Assembly: GCA_903892635.1 (NCBI GenBank)
Contig: CAITJH010000006.1
Location: 1-51,641 of the forward strand
Direction of reading: 5' to 3'
Source: an uncultured Actinomycetes bacterium
GTDB lineage: Bacteria > Actinomycetota > Actinomycetes > S36-B12 > UBA5976
DNA length: 51,641 bases
This document shows positions 15,884 through 25,859 of the stretch, one piece after another. The stretch's first letter is position 1. Each line of letters starts with the position of its first letter. The translations under genes were made by a program, and so were the position numbers. Below the pieces are notes generated by a model. The model did no database searches, was not told the origin of the DNA, and saw only the letters and a program-made list of their open reading frames with translations.

Positions 15884-16804
15884 TTACTTCCTTGTCCATT
15901 CCGTTGGGATTGGCTTTCCATACCAATGTTGAATCAAATGGAAAGCAATTGTCGAATCGTTCGGCAACCGAAGTTCTTGTTTGATACAGGCAGCTTCGAA
16001 TTCCTCTTTACTAAACCAGCGCACTTCAGCCATTTCAGCTTCCTCGCGAGCAAGTTCTGTTGATACAGCCGTTGCACGATATCCCAACATCAACGATGCA
16101 GGGAACGGCCATGGTTGGCTACCCAGATAAATCAGCGACGAGGGATCGACGTGCACTCCGGCTTCTTCAAAAACTTCACGCACAACGCAAGCCTCAGCAG
16201 ATTCTCCTGCTTCAACAAATCCGGCGAGTGTCGAAAACCACCCTGGCTGCCATTCGTTGCGGCGGCCTAACAAAATTCGATCTTTGTCATCATTGACTGC
16301 TGCGATCATCGCTGGTTCGGTACGCGGGTAATGCTCGGAATTATCGGTTGGACAATGTCGCGCCCAGCCTGCTTGGACTACGAGCGTGGCAGTTCCGCAT
16401 CGAGGGCAATACTTATGCGTGGCATGCCAAGAGTTCAACGCAACAGCCGCAATCGCCAAGCCGACGTCGCGTGAACTGAGCTGTGAACCAATTCCACGCA
16501 GGCTTAACCATGAGATCGCATCAAGTGAAGCAACGTCATTGACTAGAGCAATGTACGTGTGATCGGTATCAACACCTAGAAGCACGGCACTGTCACGAAC
16601 TTGCTCAAGCGGCTCGCTAATCGCTGACGGTTTTACCCAGATCAGACTGACATCATCCGTGACAGGAACATTGCCTTCTTGCACAACCAAAATACGTGTG
16701 GAGTCACTTGCCCATGCGTCAGTGAGCCAATTGGCGTTTGAACGCATGCCGGCCGCGCGATCGGTATCGAAACGAGCAAGCGGCAGGTCGGAAATTAACT
16801 TCAC
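15884..16804 (-). CDS. nudC: NAD(+) diphosphatase NudC (Nudix hydrolase)
   Basis: A 306-residue Nudix hydrolase that splits NAD(H) to NMN(H) and AMP, and in some bacteria decaps NAD-RNA. The Nudix box spans residues 195-217 with the REVFEEAGV core. The family-specific SQPWPFPAS follows at 229-237. A zinc-ribbon remnant is Cys133-x2-Cys136 with Cys151; the expected fourth Cys is replaced (CPTD). The N-terminal domain is about 110 residues. The start is GTG, with ATAAGG 7 nt upstream. It is the probable first gene of nudC-mrx1-uvrD2. Confidence 0.93.
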   Translation of the reverse strand: MKLISDLPLARFDTDRAAGMRSNANWLTDAWASDSTRILVVQEGNVPVTDDVSLIWVKPSAISEPLEQVRDSAVLLGVDTDHTYIALVNDVASLDAISWLSLRGIGSQLSSRDVGLAIAAVALNSWHATHKYCPRCGTATLVVQAGWARHCPTDNSEHYPRTEPAMIAAVNDDKDRILLGRRNEWQPGWFSTLAGFVEAGESAEACVVREVFEEAGVHVDPSSLIYLGSQPWPFPASLMLGYRATAVSTELAREEAEMAEVRWFSKEEFEAACIKQELRLPNDSTIAFHLIQHWYGKPIPTEWTRK

Positions 16805-16885
16805 ACCTTTACCTTATGGGCATAGCGCCTACTCGGCTGATCGAGGATTGCACAGTAAATACACATCGTTAAGCCAACAAAATTC

Positions 16886-19800
16886 TTAGATGAGATCCTG
16901 CAATCCATCCAGATCAATGTCTTGGTCAAGTTTTTCGATGTGATTGTGTCCTACAAAATAGAACGCCGCATCGATTGCTGAAATGTCGATTCCCATTACT
17001 TGAGCCCAAGCATTTCGATAAATGTGTAGCTGAAGATGATTTGCCGAACCCGGAGCGCCAGTTTTCCAGTCAATGACGGTCCACCGATTTGCGTCGTTAG
17101 CGTCGTCGAGTGAGCCCGCAAACACAGCATCAATGCGGCCACGCCAGGTTCGTCCAGCGACGACGAGGGCAAATGGGGTTTCGAGATCATGAGGCGTGCG
17201 ACCTGCAAACGGCCCCGACTCGAAAGCAGCTTTAAGCCCAGCGAGATCGTCATCTGAATAGATTTCAGTGTCAGATGAACCTGGCAACGAATCAATATCA
17301 AACAAGCCACGTTGCCCATAGAAGTCTTCGACCCACGCGTGGAACGCTGTTCCGCGATCAGCTGCTGAGGATGCTTGACGAGGCATCGGCCGAACTAGCG
17401 CGCGCAGGAACGCCTGTTCGTCTGCTTTTAGTTGCATGACTTGGCTTGCCGACAGACTTTTAGGCAACCGCACTGTGCGTTCGTTCTTATTGAGCACGTT
17501 CACTTGATTCATCAACGCCTCAATGTCTCGATCCCACGAAGCAACCGTGGCACGGTCAGAATCCGAGAGCTGTAGTTCCTGTTCATTGACTGTCGCAACG
17601 TAAGCAGCCTGTTGATGAAGTTGCGAAATAACTACTTCACCAAGCACAGGCGGCCAAGTTGGACTGATGCGATTTTCAAGCGCAGGATTCTTGCTGCCTT
17701 TTTCGGGCTTGTGGATCCACAAGACTTCCTGCGTCGCGAAATTCTTCATCGTTTCCAGAAATGGACTTGGACCTCGAACAAGTTGTTGTGTTGGCCCCCA
17801 CCACGACGAACTGGCAATCACCAGTTTTTGTGCACGAGTAACAGCCACATACGCCAAGCGGTCTTCGTCAACTTCTTTAACCGTTCGCACATGGTGCTTG
17901 TGGCTTTCGAAATCGTCTTTAATTGTGTCGATTGATTGTGGAAATGCAATCAGATCAGGATGTTGGTCGCTGTGCATGTAATGTGGCGGAACCACAAATG
18001 CGTTGGTTGGCCAATATTTTTCGGGATTCGTGCTTGGAAATATCTTGTTAGTCACGCCAGGAATTGCAACAACTGGATATTCCAAACCTTTAGATTTGTG
18101 AATCGACATCACTGTCACAGCATCACCGAGAACAGGCAACTCAGCGTCAACCGAACCGTTAAATCGATCGCTGTCATTGATGTATGCCAAGAATGCGTGA
18201 AGCGACGAGTCGCCATCAAGACTTCGAAATGAGCCAGCCAGATCGAGCAGCATCGCGAGTCGATCAAATCGCGAGGCACCAGACTTCGTGGTTCGAGACA
18301 GTGCCTCAACACCAATTCCGGTCGTGCGAATTACTCGACCTATCAAGTCAAGAGCGGATTCTCCCGAGAACTTACGGAGCTCGCGCAACTCGTTGGCCAA
18401 CTCATTCATTCGCACAATAGCTTGCGCGGAATAGCCCGCATCAGAATCTGAAGCTAACTCGATGGCATCCAGCAAACTCACACGATCGGCGCGATCAACA
18501 CTTGCAATTTCCATTTCAAGTTGTTCATCAATCGGCATTGTTGAGGTATCTACGCGTTGAATTGTCTGAGCTTGTGCTGCAGCACCTAGACGAGCCAGAT
18601 CGCGTGCTCCAAGTTGCCAACGAGGTCCCATCAAAATACGAACAATCGATGGGTTTGCAGTTGGATCAGCAATCGCTTGCAAATAACAAATGACATCACG
18701 GACTTCAGGCAGATGTAAGAGCGCACCTGCATCAGCGACTTGAACAGGAATATCCCTGCGCTCAAGCTCAGTTACGTAGGCATCAATTTCTTTGTTTTCG
18801 CGAACGAGGATCGCAATGTCTTTCAACGCCGTCGACTTAGTTGCCTGTTCAATCTCGTCGCCAATCCAACGAACTTCTTGCGCGAACGTACTATGCAAAG
18901 CGATGTGAACATCACCAGCTGGTAAATCTTCACGACCCTGCTTCAATTCTTTAATCTCCGGATGCAGGCGTCGTAAGCGTTCGCTCAAACCATTCGCCGT
19001 GTCGAGAATTTTGCTTCCCGAACGACGATTGAGCGTCAGATAATAAAGGTGCGAAGGCTCGGCCTTACCGTTGCGAATAACAGGAAAGTCAGTCGGAAAC
19101 GAACTCATGTTTGAGATTTCGGCGCCACGCCAACGATAAATTGCTTGGCACGGATCTCCAACAGCCATAACACTGTGACCATCGCCAAAGAGCGCTTGTA
19201 GCAACTTCTTTTGCGACACCGATGTGTCTTGATATTCATCAAGTAACACAACGTGAAATTCATCCTTGAGCATTCGACACATGTCAGGCGAAGCCAGTGC
19301 TGCCTTGGCCGCTAACCGAATTTGATCTGAATAGTCGATAACATCGTGTGCGATTTTGTTTTCGCGAAACTCGATGAGTAGTTGTGCCAATGCAATGCGC
19401 TTGGTCGAGGCATCGAGCATGCGTTCGTGATCAGATTCAGTGATTTTTTCGGCACTGAATCGTGCTATCCGTTCACGTTCGCCGGTAATCACAGTATCGG
19501 GCTCAACAAAATAGTTGGCCATGTTTTCATCAAACTTCATCAGTTCTGTCACTGCGGTGTACGGCGAATAGCCGACGCTTCCCAAATCGATCTGAGTATT
19601 CGTCACCGTGCGAAACGCTAGCTGGTATCGCAATGCATCGACAACAACTCGGGCGTCAGGTTCAAGCCCAAGTCGAAGAGCGTGTTCTTTTAGTAACCAA
19701 GAACCGAAGGCGTTATAGGTCGAGATGACTGGCTCGCCAAGATCATCATGATTCGTTGGACCATGAACATATTCGAGCGCTCGGCTTAAGTTTTCGCGCA

Positions 19801-20047
19801 CACGAGTCATGAGTTCGTTTGCGGCTTTTGTGGTGAAAGTGAGACCCAAAATACGATCAGGTTGCACTGCACCGGTCATGATGAGCCATAACACTCGAGC
19901 CGCCATCACAGTGGTCTTACCGGTTCCAGCGCCAGCAATAATCATTGCTGGTTCCATCGGAGCCATGATGGATTCCCATTGTTCGTCACTTGGGGTAAAT
20001 CCAATGATGGCGCACAATGCTTCTTGCGCATTTTTTGTATCAAGCAT
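16886..20047 (-). CDS. adnB: AdnB-like ATP-dependent helicase-nuclease subunit
   Basis: A 1053-residue protein combining a UvrD-like SF1A motor and a C-terminal RecB-family nuclease. It has Walker A AGAGTGKTT (38-46), Walker B LLDEYQDTS, motif III VGDPCQAIYRWRGAE, motif V SIHKSKGLEYPVV and motif VI LAYVAVTRAQK. The nuclease core is VIDWKTGAPGS near residue 990. With AdnA it forms the double-strand break resecting motor-nuclease of mycobacteria. The ATG directly follows the adnA TAA. Order (adnA then adnB) and nuclease type support the assignment. Confidence 0.9.
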   Translation of the reverse strand: MLDTKNAQEALCAIIGFTPSDEQWESIMAPMEPAMIIAGAGTGKTTVMAARVLWLIMTGAVQPDRILGLTFTTKAANELMTRVRENLSRALEYVHGPTNHDDLGEPVISTYNAFGSWLLKEHALRLGLEPDARVVVDALRYQLAFRTVTNTQIDLGSVGYSPYTAVTELMKFDENMANYFVEPDTVITGERERIARFSAEKITESDHERMLDASTKRIALAQLLIEFRENKIAHDVIDYSDQIRLAAKAALASPDMCRMLKDEFHVVLLDEYQDTSVSQKKLLQALFGDGHSVMAVGDPCQAIYRWRGAEISNMSSFPTDFPVIRNGKAEPSHLYYLTLNRRSGSKILDTANGLSERLRRLHPEIKELKQGREDLPAGDVHIALHSTFAQEVRWIGDEIEQATKSTALKDIAILVRENKEIDAYVTELERRDIPVQVADAGALLHLPEVRDVICYLQAIADPTANPSIVRILMGPRWQLGARDLARLGAAAQAQTIQRVDTSTMPIDEQLEMEIASVDRADRVSLLDAIELASDSDAGYSAQAIVRMNELANELRELRKFSGESALDLIGRVIRTTGIGVEALSRTTKSGASRFDRLAMLLDLAGSFRSLDGDSSLHAFLAYINDSDRFNGSVDAELPVLGDAVTVMSIHKSKGLEYPVVAIPGVTNKIFPSTNPEKYWPTNAFVVPPHYMHSDQHPDLIAFPQSIDTIKDDFESHKHHVRTVKEVDEDRLAYVAVTRAQKLVIASSSWWGPTQQLVRGPSPFLETMKNFATQEVLWIHKPEKGSKNPALENRISPTWPPVLGEVVISQLHQQAAYVATVNEQELQLSDSDRATVASWDRDIEALMNQVNVLNKNERTVRLPKSLSASQVMQLKADEQAFLRALVRPMPRQASSAADRGTAFHAWVEDFYGQRGLFDIDSLPGSSDTEIYSDDDLAGLKAAFESGPFAGRTPHDLETPFALVVAGRTWRGRIDAVFAGSLDDANDANRWTVIDWKTGAPGSANHLQLHIYRNAWAQVMGIDISAIDAAFYFVGHNHIEKLDQDIDLDGLQDLI

Positions 20048-23000
20048 TTAAAGCACCTGTCGCCCTTCACTCATCGCAGGACAAAGGAAACGAACTGCAC
20101 ATGACTTACATGAATCGGTGACATTAGTTATGTAGTTCTCGGCGGCGATGATTCGTGCTGCAGCAGCAAGGCGCTGTTCCATCGAGACTTTGCTCTTTGA
20201 ATCGTGCGCACCAACTGGGACTTGCAAAGTTAATGGCATCTCGCCTGTGTCACCCTCGGCATGTCGCAATTGAACCAACGCGGAAGCGATAACGGGCTGA
20301 TCTTGAGTCAGTCGTTTTCGCTCTTCGCCGACAAAGTACTCGCCGTTTTGTAGCAAAAACGAATACAGCGCGAGTTGAATATTCTTTGGTAAGTCATTTC
20401 CTTCTGGCGTTTTTTTGCCAGTCTTGTAGTCAAAAACCACCACACCATCAGAACGAAATTCGATTCGATCGGCGTAGCCAACAATTGACACTTCGATCGT
20501 ACGAGGCTCAACACCAGGTGAGGTGTACGTCACTGGCGTCGTCACAGTCATTTTTGTTTCAGTCAAATTGTGAACCTCGCCGCGACTCAGAAGCCAGGCA
20601 AGTAGTCGCTTCGACACTTGATGAGCTTGGTCTCGCTGATAATCGCGCTCCCATGCCGCTTCGTAACCAAGCCCCGGCCAGAGTCGATCTAGATGCTCAT
20701 CAATCGCAGCGATATCAGCTTCTAGTCGTCCCGTTTCAATCCCTTCGGCAATCGCATGGATTACTGATCCAAACAACATGCTGGTGCCCTTGTCAGTGGA
20801 AGCCTGAACTTCGCGCTCAAGGAACCAGCGCGCAGGGCACTGCTCGATTTTTTCTACGGTCGATGCAGATAGATGAATAGGTTCGCGTGGTGCTTTGTCA
20901 TTTGTTGTCACTGAACGCATTCCCCACCAGCGCGATGGATGCGCAGTGGCAAACATTGGAACGCCAGATGCGGCCAGTTGCGCCAAGCGATCTCCGGCAA
21001 CACGTTTCAGTGACTCGCTGGATTCAGGATCTGCCAAAGTTGCACGAAGTTGTGCCACGACACCGTCTGCGTTGAGAGGACGACGCGGGCGACCAACAAC
21101 ATGTTGGGCGTTGATGTTGAGTGCGCGTTGAATATCTAGGACAAAGCGCGAGACGGTAGTTCCAGTTTCTGGAATCGCATTATCAACAGCAGTGATGAGC
21201 AGCTCACTTTGTGCACGGGTCACGGCAACGTAGAACAGTCGTCGCTCTGCTGCCAAGATTTCACGGACCGTTTGTGGCATCAGGACTTCACGATCGCCTA
21301 TTCGGTCTGCTTGCAGCAAGGTTTGTGGAACTCGCAGGTTCGGCCAGAGGTCTTCTTGGGCAGCAGCAACGATCACAAACGGCCATTGCAAACCTTTGGC
21401 ACGATGCGCCGTTAGGAGACGCACAGTGTCATTACGAATATCGTTTTCAGCAAGGGTCTCGGCAGGAATCTGTTGGGCTTCGATTTCATCTAAGAAAACA
21501 GTTAAGTCGCGAGTGCCGCGACGGGACACAAATCGATTGGCTTGATCAAACAGTGCACAGATCGCATCAAGGTCTCGATGAGCTCGTTGACTTGTGCCAC
21601 CAAAACCTAAAGCGTTGCGCTGTAGTTGTTCAGGCCATGACGTGCCTTGCCAAATGTGCCACAACACTTCGTGTGGCGTCGCGCCTGAACGCATTGATCT
21701 TCGAGCATCGGCAATCAAGGTTCCTAGCGCAGTTACAGCTGTGGTCGTAGCAGCCAAAGAAGGTTCACTTGGCATCTCGACCGAAATAGGGTCGCGCACA
21801 GCATCGGCAATCAGCCACTGTGATGGTCGCGGTACTCGCTCGTTAGTGCGATCGACGCTGCGCAAATGTCGACCAAAACGGCGAAGATCAATTGGATCTA
21901 GGTTGGCCAGCGGACCAGTAAGTAATGTATTGACGACATCGGCTGAGAGAAATTCGGCGTTATCAACGGCACGTAGCATCATGATGAGTGGCGCAACAGC
22001 TGGATCTTGATGCAACGGGATTTCATCCTGAGCAACTTCGACCGGAACTCCAGCAGCAACTAAAGCCCGATACACAGCAGGCAACGACACCACAGCGCTT
22101 CGCACGATGACAGCCATATCCGACCATGGCACGCCATCGTTGACATGCTTGCGAGTAATGATGTCAGCGATGTGACTTGCTTGAGCACCGTCGGAGTCAT
22201 ACGTCTTGATGTGGACTAGCCCAGCGTTTTGCGAACTGCACACTGGCGAGCGGTGTCGAAAAATATCGGCCTCATCGAAACCGGGAGGCACTCGATCCCC
22301 AATCACTGCGCTGGCAGCACTTCGAATAGTTGTACCAAAGCGACGGCACGAGCTAAGGACTACGTCAGTAATGCGCTCGCCATAAATACCAGCGAAGTCG
22401 TCTTTGAAGTTTCGAATGCCAGATTCGTCAGCGCCACGAAAACCATAGATTGCTTGATCGACATCGCCAACAACAACGAGTGTGGTGTCAGGTGTCACCA
22501 TCATCTTGAGCAATGACACTTGTCCCGGATCTGTGTCTTGGTATTCGTCAACATAGATTGCTTTAAATGTTGAATTCAAGTACTTGCGAACTTCAGGTTC
22601 TTGGGCAAGCAATACTGCGCGGAAAATGAGTTCGCTGTAATCAATGACCTGCTCGAAACCAAGGACGTCGAGATATTCGTCCATGAACTTTCCGATTTCA
22701 ATCCACAGTGGACGATCGGATGTTGCGCCAAGTTCGCTGAGCTCGGTTGGGTCCATTAATCGTGACCGTGTTTGTGCCATGACTGCACGGATCTCTTCGG
22801 CCAGGCCACGAGTGCCTAATGCTGGAGAGAGTTCGTTCGGCCAGTTCAGTCGACCATCTTTAACAGCCTCGAGAAATAAAGTTTGAGCGCGAACTTGTTG
22901 TTCTGGACCAGAGAGCAATCGAGTTGCAATTTCATAAGCTTCGTTTTCCGCAAATTTGCGAAGCAACGCATAACAAAATGAATGGAAGGTGCTGATCGTT

Positions 23001-23281
23001 GGAACAATGCCACCACCAACCGCAGTTGTCACTTGATCGCGCCATTCCAAAGCGGCCTTGCGACCAAACGTAAGACCCAGCACTTGATGTGGATGTAACG
23101 CATCGTCGCCGGAAATACGTTCGGCCATTGCGGCTACCAGGGTTGTGGTCTTGCCAGTTCCAGGCCCTGCGAGAACTCGTAACGCGCCATCTCGGTGTGC
23201 GACGACCGCGCGCTGTTGCTCGTCAAGTATTGGCGCCACATAAGGAGCAAGTTCGCTGGAATCAAGAATTAACGATGTCAT
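20048..23281 (-). CDS. adnA: AdnA-like ATP-dependent helicase-nuclease subunit
   Basis: A 1077-residue protein with a UvrD-like motor and a Fe-S RecB/AddB-type nuclease. It has Walker A AGPGTGKTTT (38-47), Walker B YVDEYQDTDPGQ, motif III VGDVDQAIYGFRGAD, motif VI RRLFYVAVTRAQ and nuclease VVFDYKTGKK. The C-terminal Cys cluster (EQCPARW and CKSCAVRFLC) should bind 4Fe-4S. Partner of AdnB in recombination. The ribosome binding site is weak (GGTGG about 10 nt upstream). The neighbouring channel gene between nudC and adnB of mycobacteria is absent. Confidence 0.9.
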   Translation of the reverse strand: MTSLILDSSELAPYVAPILDEQQRAVVAHRDGALRVLAGPGTGKTTTLVAAMAERISGDDALHPHQVLGLTFGRKAALEWRDQVTTAVGGGIVPTISTFHSFCYALLRKFAENEAYEIATRLLSGPEQQVRAQTLFLEAVKDGRLNWPNELSPALGTRGLAEEIRAVMAQTRSRLMDPTELSELGATSDRPLWIEIGKFMDEYLDVLGFEQVIDYSELIFRAVLLAQEPEVRKYLNSTFKAIYVDEYQDTDPGQVSLLKMMVTPDTTLVVVGDVDQAIYGFRGADESGIRNFKDDFAGIYGERITDVVLSSCRRFGTTIRSAASAVIGDRVPPGFDEADIFRHRSPVCSSQNAGLVHIKTYDSDGAQASHIADIITRKHVNDGVPWSDMAVIVRSAVVSLPAVYRALVAAGVPVEVAQDEIPLHQDPAVAPLIMMLRAVDNAEFLSADVVNTLLTGPLANLDPIDLRRFGRHLRSVDRTNERVPRPSQWLIADAVRDPISVEMPSEPSLAATTTAVTALGTLIADARRSMRSGATPHEVLWHIWQGTSWPEQLQRNALGFGGTSQRAHRDLDAICALFDQANRFVSRRGTRDLTVFLDEIEAQQIPAETLAENDIRNDTVRLLTAHRAKGLQWPFVIVAAAQEDLWPNLRVPQTLLQADRIGDREVLMPQTVREILAAERRLFYVAVTRAQSELLITAVDNAIPETGTTVSRFVLDIQRALNINAQHVVGRPRRPLNADGVVAQLRATLADPESSESLKRVAGDRLAQLAASGVPMFATAHPSRWWGMRSVTTNDKAPREPIHLSASTVEKIEQCPARWFLEREVQASTDKGTSMLFGSVIHAIAEGIETGRLEADIAAIDEHLDRLWPGLGYEAAWERDYQRDQAHQVSKRLLAWLLSRGEVHNLTETKMTVTTPVTYTSPGVEPRTIEVSIVGYADRIEFRSDGVVVFDYKTGKKTPEGNDLPKNIQLALYSFLLQNGEYFVGEERKRLTQDQPVIASALVQLRHAEGDTGEMPLTLQVPVGAHDSKSKVSMEQRLAAAARIIAAENYITNVTDSCKSCAVRFLCPAMSEGRQVL

Positions 23282-23435
23282 CGGGACTATTCCACCATGC
23301 CCTACTGACAGATTGGCTTGGGTCCTACCAATTACCCGCGGTCAATTAGGCAACAATGATGCGGTTATTAGTCAACGGCTATCAGTGTCGGGCAAGATTA
23401 GGTAAGGATCCGGATCGAAAGAAAGGCACTATCTC

Positions 23436-25808
23436 GTGTCTGCACTGTCATCAACGCTGGTGATTGAAGATGCCGTGCTTAAACGCCGCCTTCGTCGCCC
23501 TGGTGACCTTGCCCGATTCGCATCAGCCATTCTTGCAATTGTCGTAGTCACACTGCTCGGCTTCATCGCGCAATCTACGACGTCAGGCATTGATCAAGAC
23601 ATCACACACGGTGCACATCGGCTGCCCTCTGTATTGCTCGTTGCAGCAAGTTTGGTCAGTGGATTTGGCGCCTTAATGTTGCCAGCGATCGCCACTGCTG
23701 ACCTTGTCGTTCGACGTCGCACACGACAACTGATTGAATCCATCGGAGCATTCCTCGCATCCATTATTTTTCTCACGGTTGCCGGTTGGGCCATAACAAA
23801 ATTTGGTAACGATCGGTTTATCGCAGTGTTTGCTGGCAGTGCCAAAAATGTTGATACCGTGCCCTTCAACATCATGCTTGGTGGTCTAGCAGGGTTTAGT
23901 ACTGTGGCACGTTTGATGTCTCGTTCGCGCTGGTCGACTGTCACTCTTGTTGTACTTGGATCAATCGCGCTTTCGGACATCATCAGCGGTGGCATCACAG
24001 CTGCTGGTCTTGGTGTTTCCGTACTCACTGGTTGGGCAATTGGCTTACTCATCCGCTATTTGCTGGGCACTGACACAACGCGACCAAGTGGCCACGAGAT
24101 TGCACAAGCCGTAGCAAACATCGGTCATCCGCTGACGTTATTGCGCGCAGCAGAAGTGCTCGAGGCTGGTCGTCGGTATGACGCCACCGGTACTGATGGC
24201 CAGCGACTTGAACTCATCGTGTTGGACCGTGACCTCGAAGGCGCCGGGCTTGCTCAATCCGTTTACCGATCATTGCGCTTGCGTGACGATCCAGGTGGCG
24301 CAGGAACGTCCATGCGCCGTCGCTTGGATCGCATTGCGCTCAACAGTTGGGCTATTGCCACTGCTGGCATTAATACGCCTCATCTAATTTCAGTCGCTGA
24401 AGTTGGACCCGACGCTGCGGTGCTTGTTTTCGAACACATCGCAGGACGAAGTTTCTCGCAGATCACTCCAACAGTTGGAGACGCTGAACTGGCCGGCGCA
24501 TGGGACATCATCCGCGATCTGCAAGATGCACGCATCGCACACCGAGCCTTAATCTCCGACAACCTCATGCTTGGCCAAGATGGTCGGGTGTACATCCAAG
24601 GGATGGAAGAAGGCGTGATTGCAGCCTCCGATGTGCTGCTTCGGATTGATCTTGCCGAAGCGCTTTGCACAATGGCGATGTTGTCGTCACCGGAACGTGC
24701 CATCGAAGCAGGTCGCGTTGTGCTTGGCGATGCAGGAATCGCACGCGCGCTTCCCGCACTACAACCCGTAGCCCTCAGCGCAACTACTCGAGAGCTCGTT
24801 CGTCACAACAAAGACTTGCTGAGCACACTTCGCAATGCACTTGTAGCTTTACTTCCCGAAGGCGAAGTCGAACATGTCGACATTGAGCGCATCAAGCCAA
24901 AGACTTTGCTCACAATTGCTGCAGGAACACTTGCTGGCTACCTCGTCTTGAGCCAACTTGCATCGGTAAATCTCGTACATCTATTTAGTTCAGCTGACTT
25001 GCAATGGGTACTTATCGGTTTGGGATTTTCAATCAGTACCTATGTGGCGGCAACAATTGCATTGATCGGCGTTGTCCCGGAGCCACTGAACTTCTGGAAG
25101 ACGTTCCAAGCTCAGTGGGCAGCATCTTTTGCCACGCTCGTTGCGCCGCCAACTCTGGGCTCGGTGGCAATTAACGTACGGTTCTTGTCTCGGCAAGGCA
25201 TGCATCGAGCGCTAGCTGGCGCAAGCGTTGCGGTCTCGCAGGTGATGACAGCATTGAGCCACATTTCGTTATTGCTTATGGCGTTGATCGCTGCAGGTAC
25301 ATCTAGCGATTTTGCATTTCGTCCACCAAAGACTGCCATCACGGTTGCAGTAGTAGTTGCTCTCATTGCGTCCTTACTGGCAACAATTCCTGCTGTTCGC
25401 AAGTGGGCATCAGCGCGCATCACGCCAATTGTTGCCCAAGTTGTGCCACGAATGTCATCACTGGCAAACCAGCCTGCAAAACTCGGTGCTGGAATTGTTG
25501 GCGTCTTGATGCTCAATGTTGGTTACTGCATGTGTCTCGTTGCTTCAGTGCGTGCCTTCACGCCCGAATCATCAATTCCAGCGATCTCGTTGGTGTACCT
25601 CGCCGGTTCGGTTGTTGCACAGGCTGCACCAACTCCTGGTGGACTCGGTGCTGTCGAAGCAGCAATCGCTGCTGGCCTGACAGCAACGGGCATCGACGGT
25701 GGAACTGCGGTTTCGGCAACTCTGCTTTTCCGCGTATGGACATTCTGGATGCCGACAATTCCGGGCTGGCTTGCCTTTAATCATTTGCAACGCACCGGCG
25801 ATCTGTAG
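23436..25808 (+). CDS. LPG-synthase transmembrane domain protein with kinase-like middle domain
   Basis: A 790-residue membrane protein in three parts. Residues 25-210 have about six helices. Residues 215-460 form a soluble domain resembling a degenerate kinase fold. Residues 485-785 are an LPG_synthase_TM (UPF0104) flippase-like block ending in QAAPTPGGLGAVEAA, the family signature. The catalytic loop HRD motif appears as AHRALISDNLML, with the Asp replaced by Ala, and no DFG is seen, so the middle domain is probably inactive. Lipid transport or cell-wall lipid handling is inferred. The start is GTG with GAAAGG 9 nt upstream. A strong terminator follows. Confidence 0.83.
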   Translation: MSALSSTLVIEDAVLKRRLRRPGDLARFASAILAIVVVTLLGFIAQSTTSGIDQDITHGAHRLPSVLLVAASLVSGFGALMLPAIATADLVVRRRTRQLIESIGAFLASIIFLTVAGWAITKFGNDRFIAVFAGSAKNVDTVPFNIMLGGLAGFSTVARLMSRSRWSTVTLVVLGSIALSDIISGGITAAGLGVSVLTGWAIGLLIRYLLGTDTTRPSGHEIAQAVANIGHPLTLLRAAEVLEAGRRYDATGTDGQRLELIVLDRDLEGAGLAQSVYRSLRLRDDPGGAGTSMRRRLDRIALNSWAIATAGINTPHLISVAEVGPDAAVLVFEHIAGRSFSQITPTVGDAELAGAWDIIRDLQDARIAHRALISDNLMLGQDGRVYIQGMEEGVIAASDVLLRIDLAEALCTMAMLSSPERAIEAGRVVLGDAGIARALPALQPVALSATTRELVRHNKDLLSTLRNALVALLPEGEVEHVDIERIKPKTLLTIAAGTLAGYLVLSQLASVNLVHLFSSADLQWVLIGLGFSISTYVAATIALIGVVPEPLNFWKTFQAQWAASFATLVAPPTLGSVAINVRFLSRQGMHRALAGASVAVSQVMTALSHISLLLMALIAAGTSSDFAFRPPKTAITVAVVVALIASLLATIPAVRKWASARITPIVAQVVPRMSSLANQPAKLGAGIVGVLMLNVGYCMCLVASVRAFTPESSIPAISLVYLAGSVVAQAAPTPGGLGAVEAAIAAGLTATGIDGGTAVSATLLFRVWTFWMPTIPGWLAFNHLQRTGDL

Positions 25809-25812
25809 GCAA

Positions 25813-25853
25813 TAAAAATGCTGGCAATCTTTTTTAGATTGCCAGCATTTTTT
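25813..25853. terminator. bidirectional Rho-independent terminator
   Basis: A perfect stem AATGCTGGCAATCT / AGATTGCCAGCATT with a short T loop, flanked by A and T runs on both sides. It separates the convergent flippase gene and moeZ and can serve both. Confidence 0.9.
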
Positions 25854-25859
25854 AATGTC

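Noticed and set aside
13907-23281. The helicase cluster as a novel anti-phage system
   Set aside because: Gene order, motifs and the Fe-S nuclease match the conserved actinobacterial uvrD2-mrx1-nudC-adnBA block.
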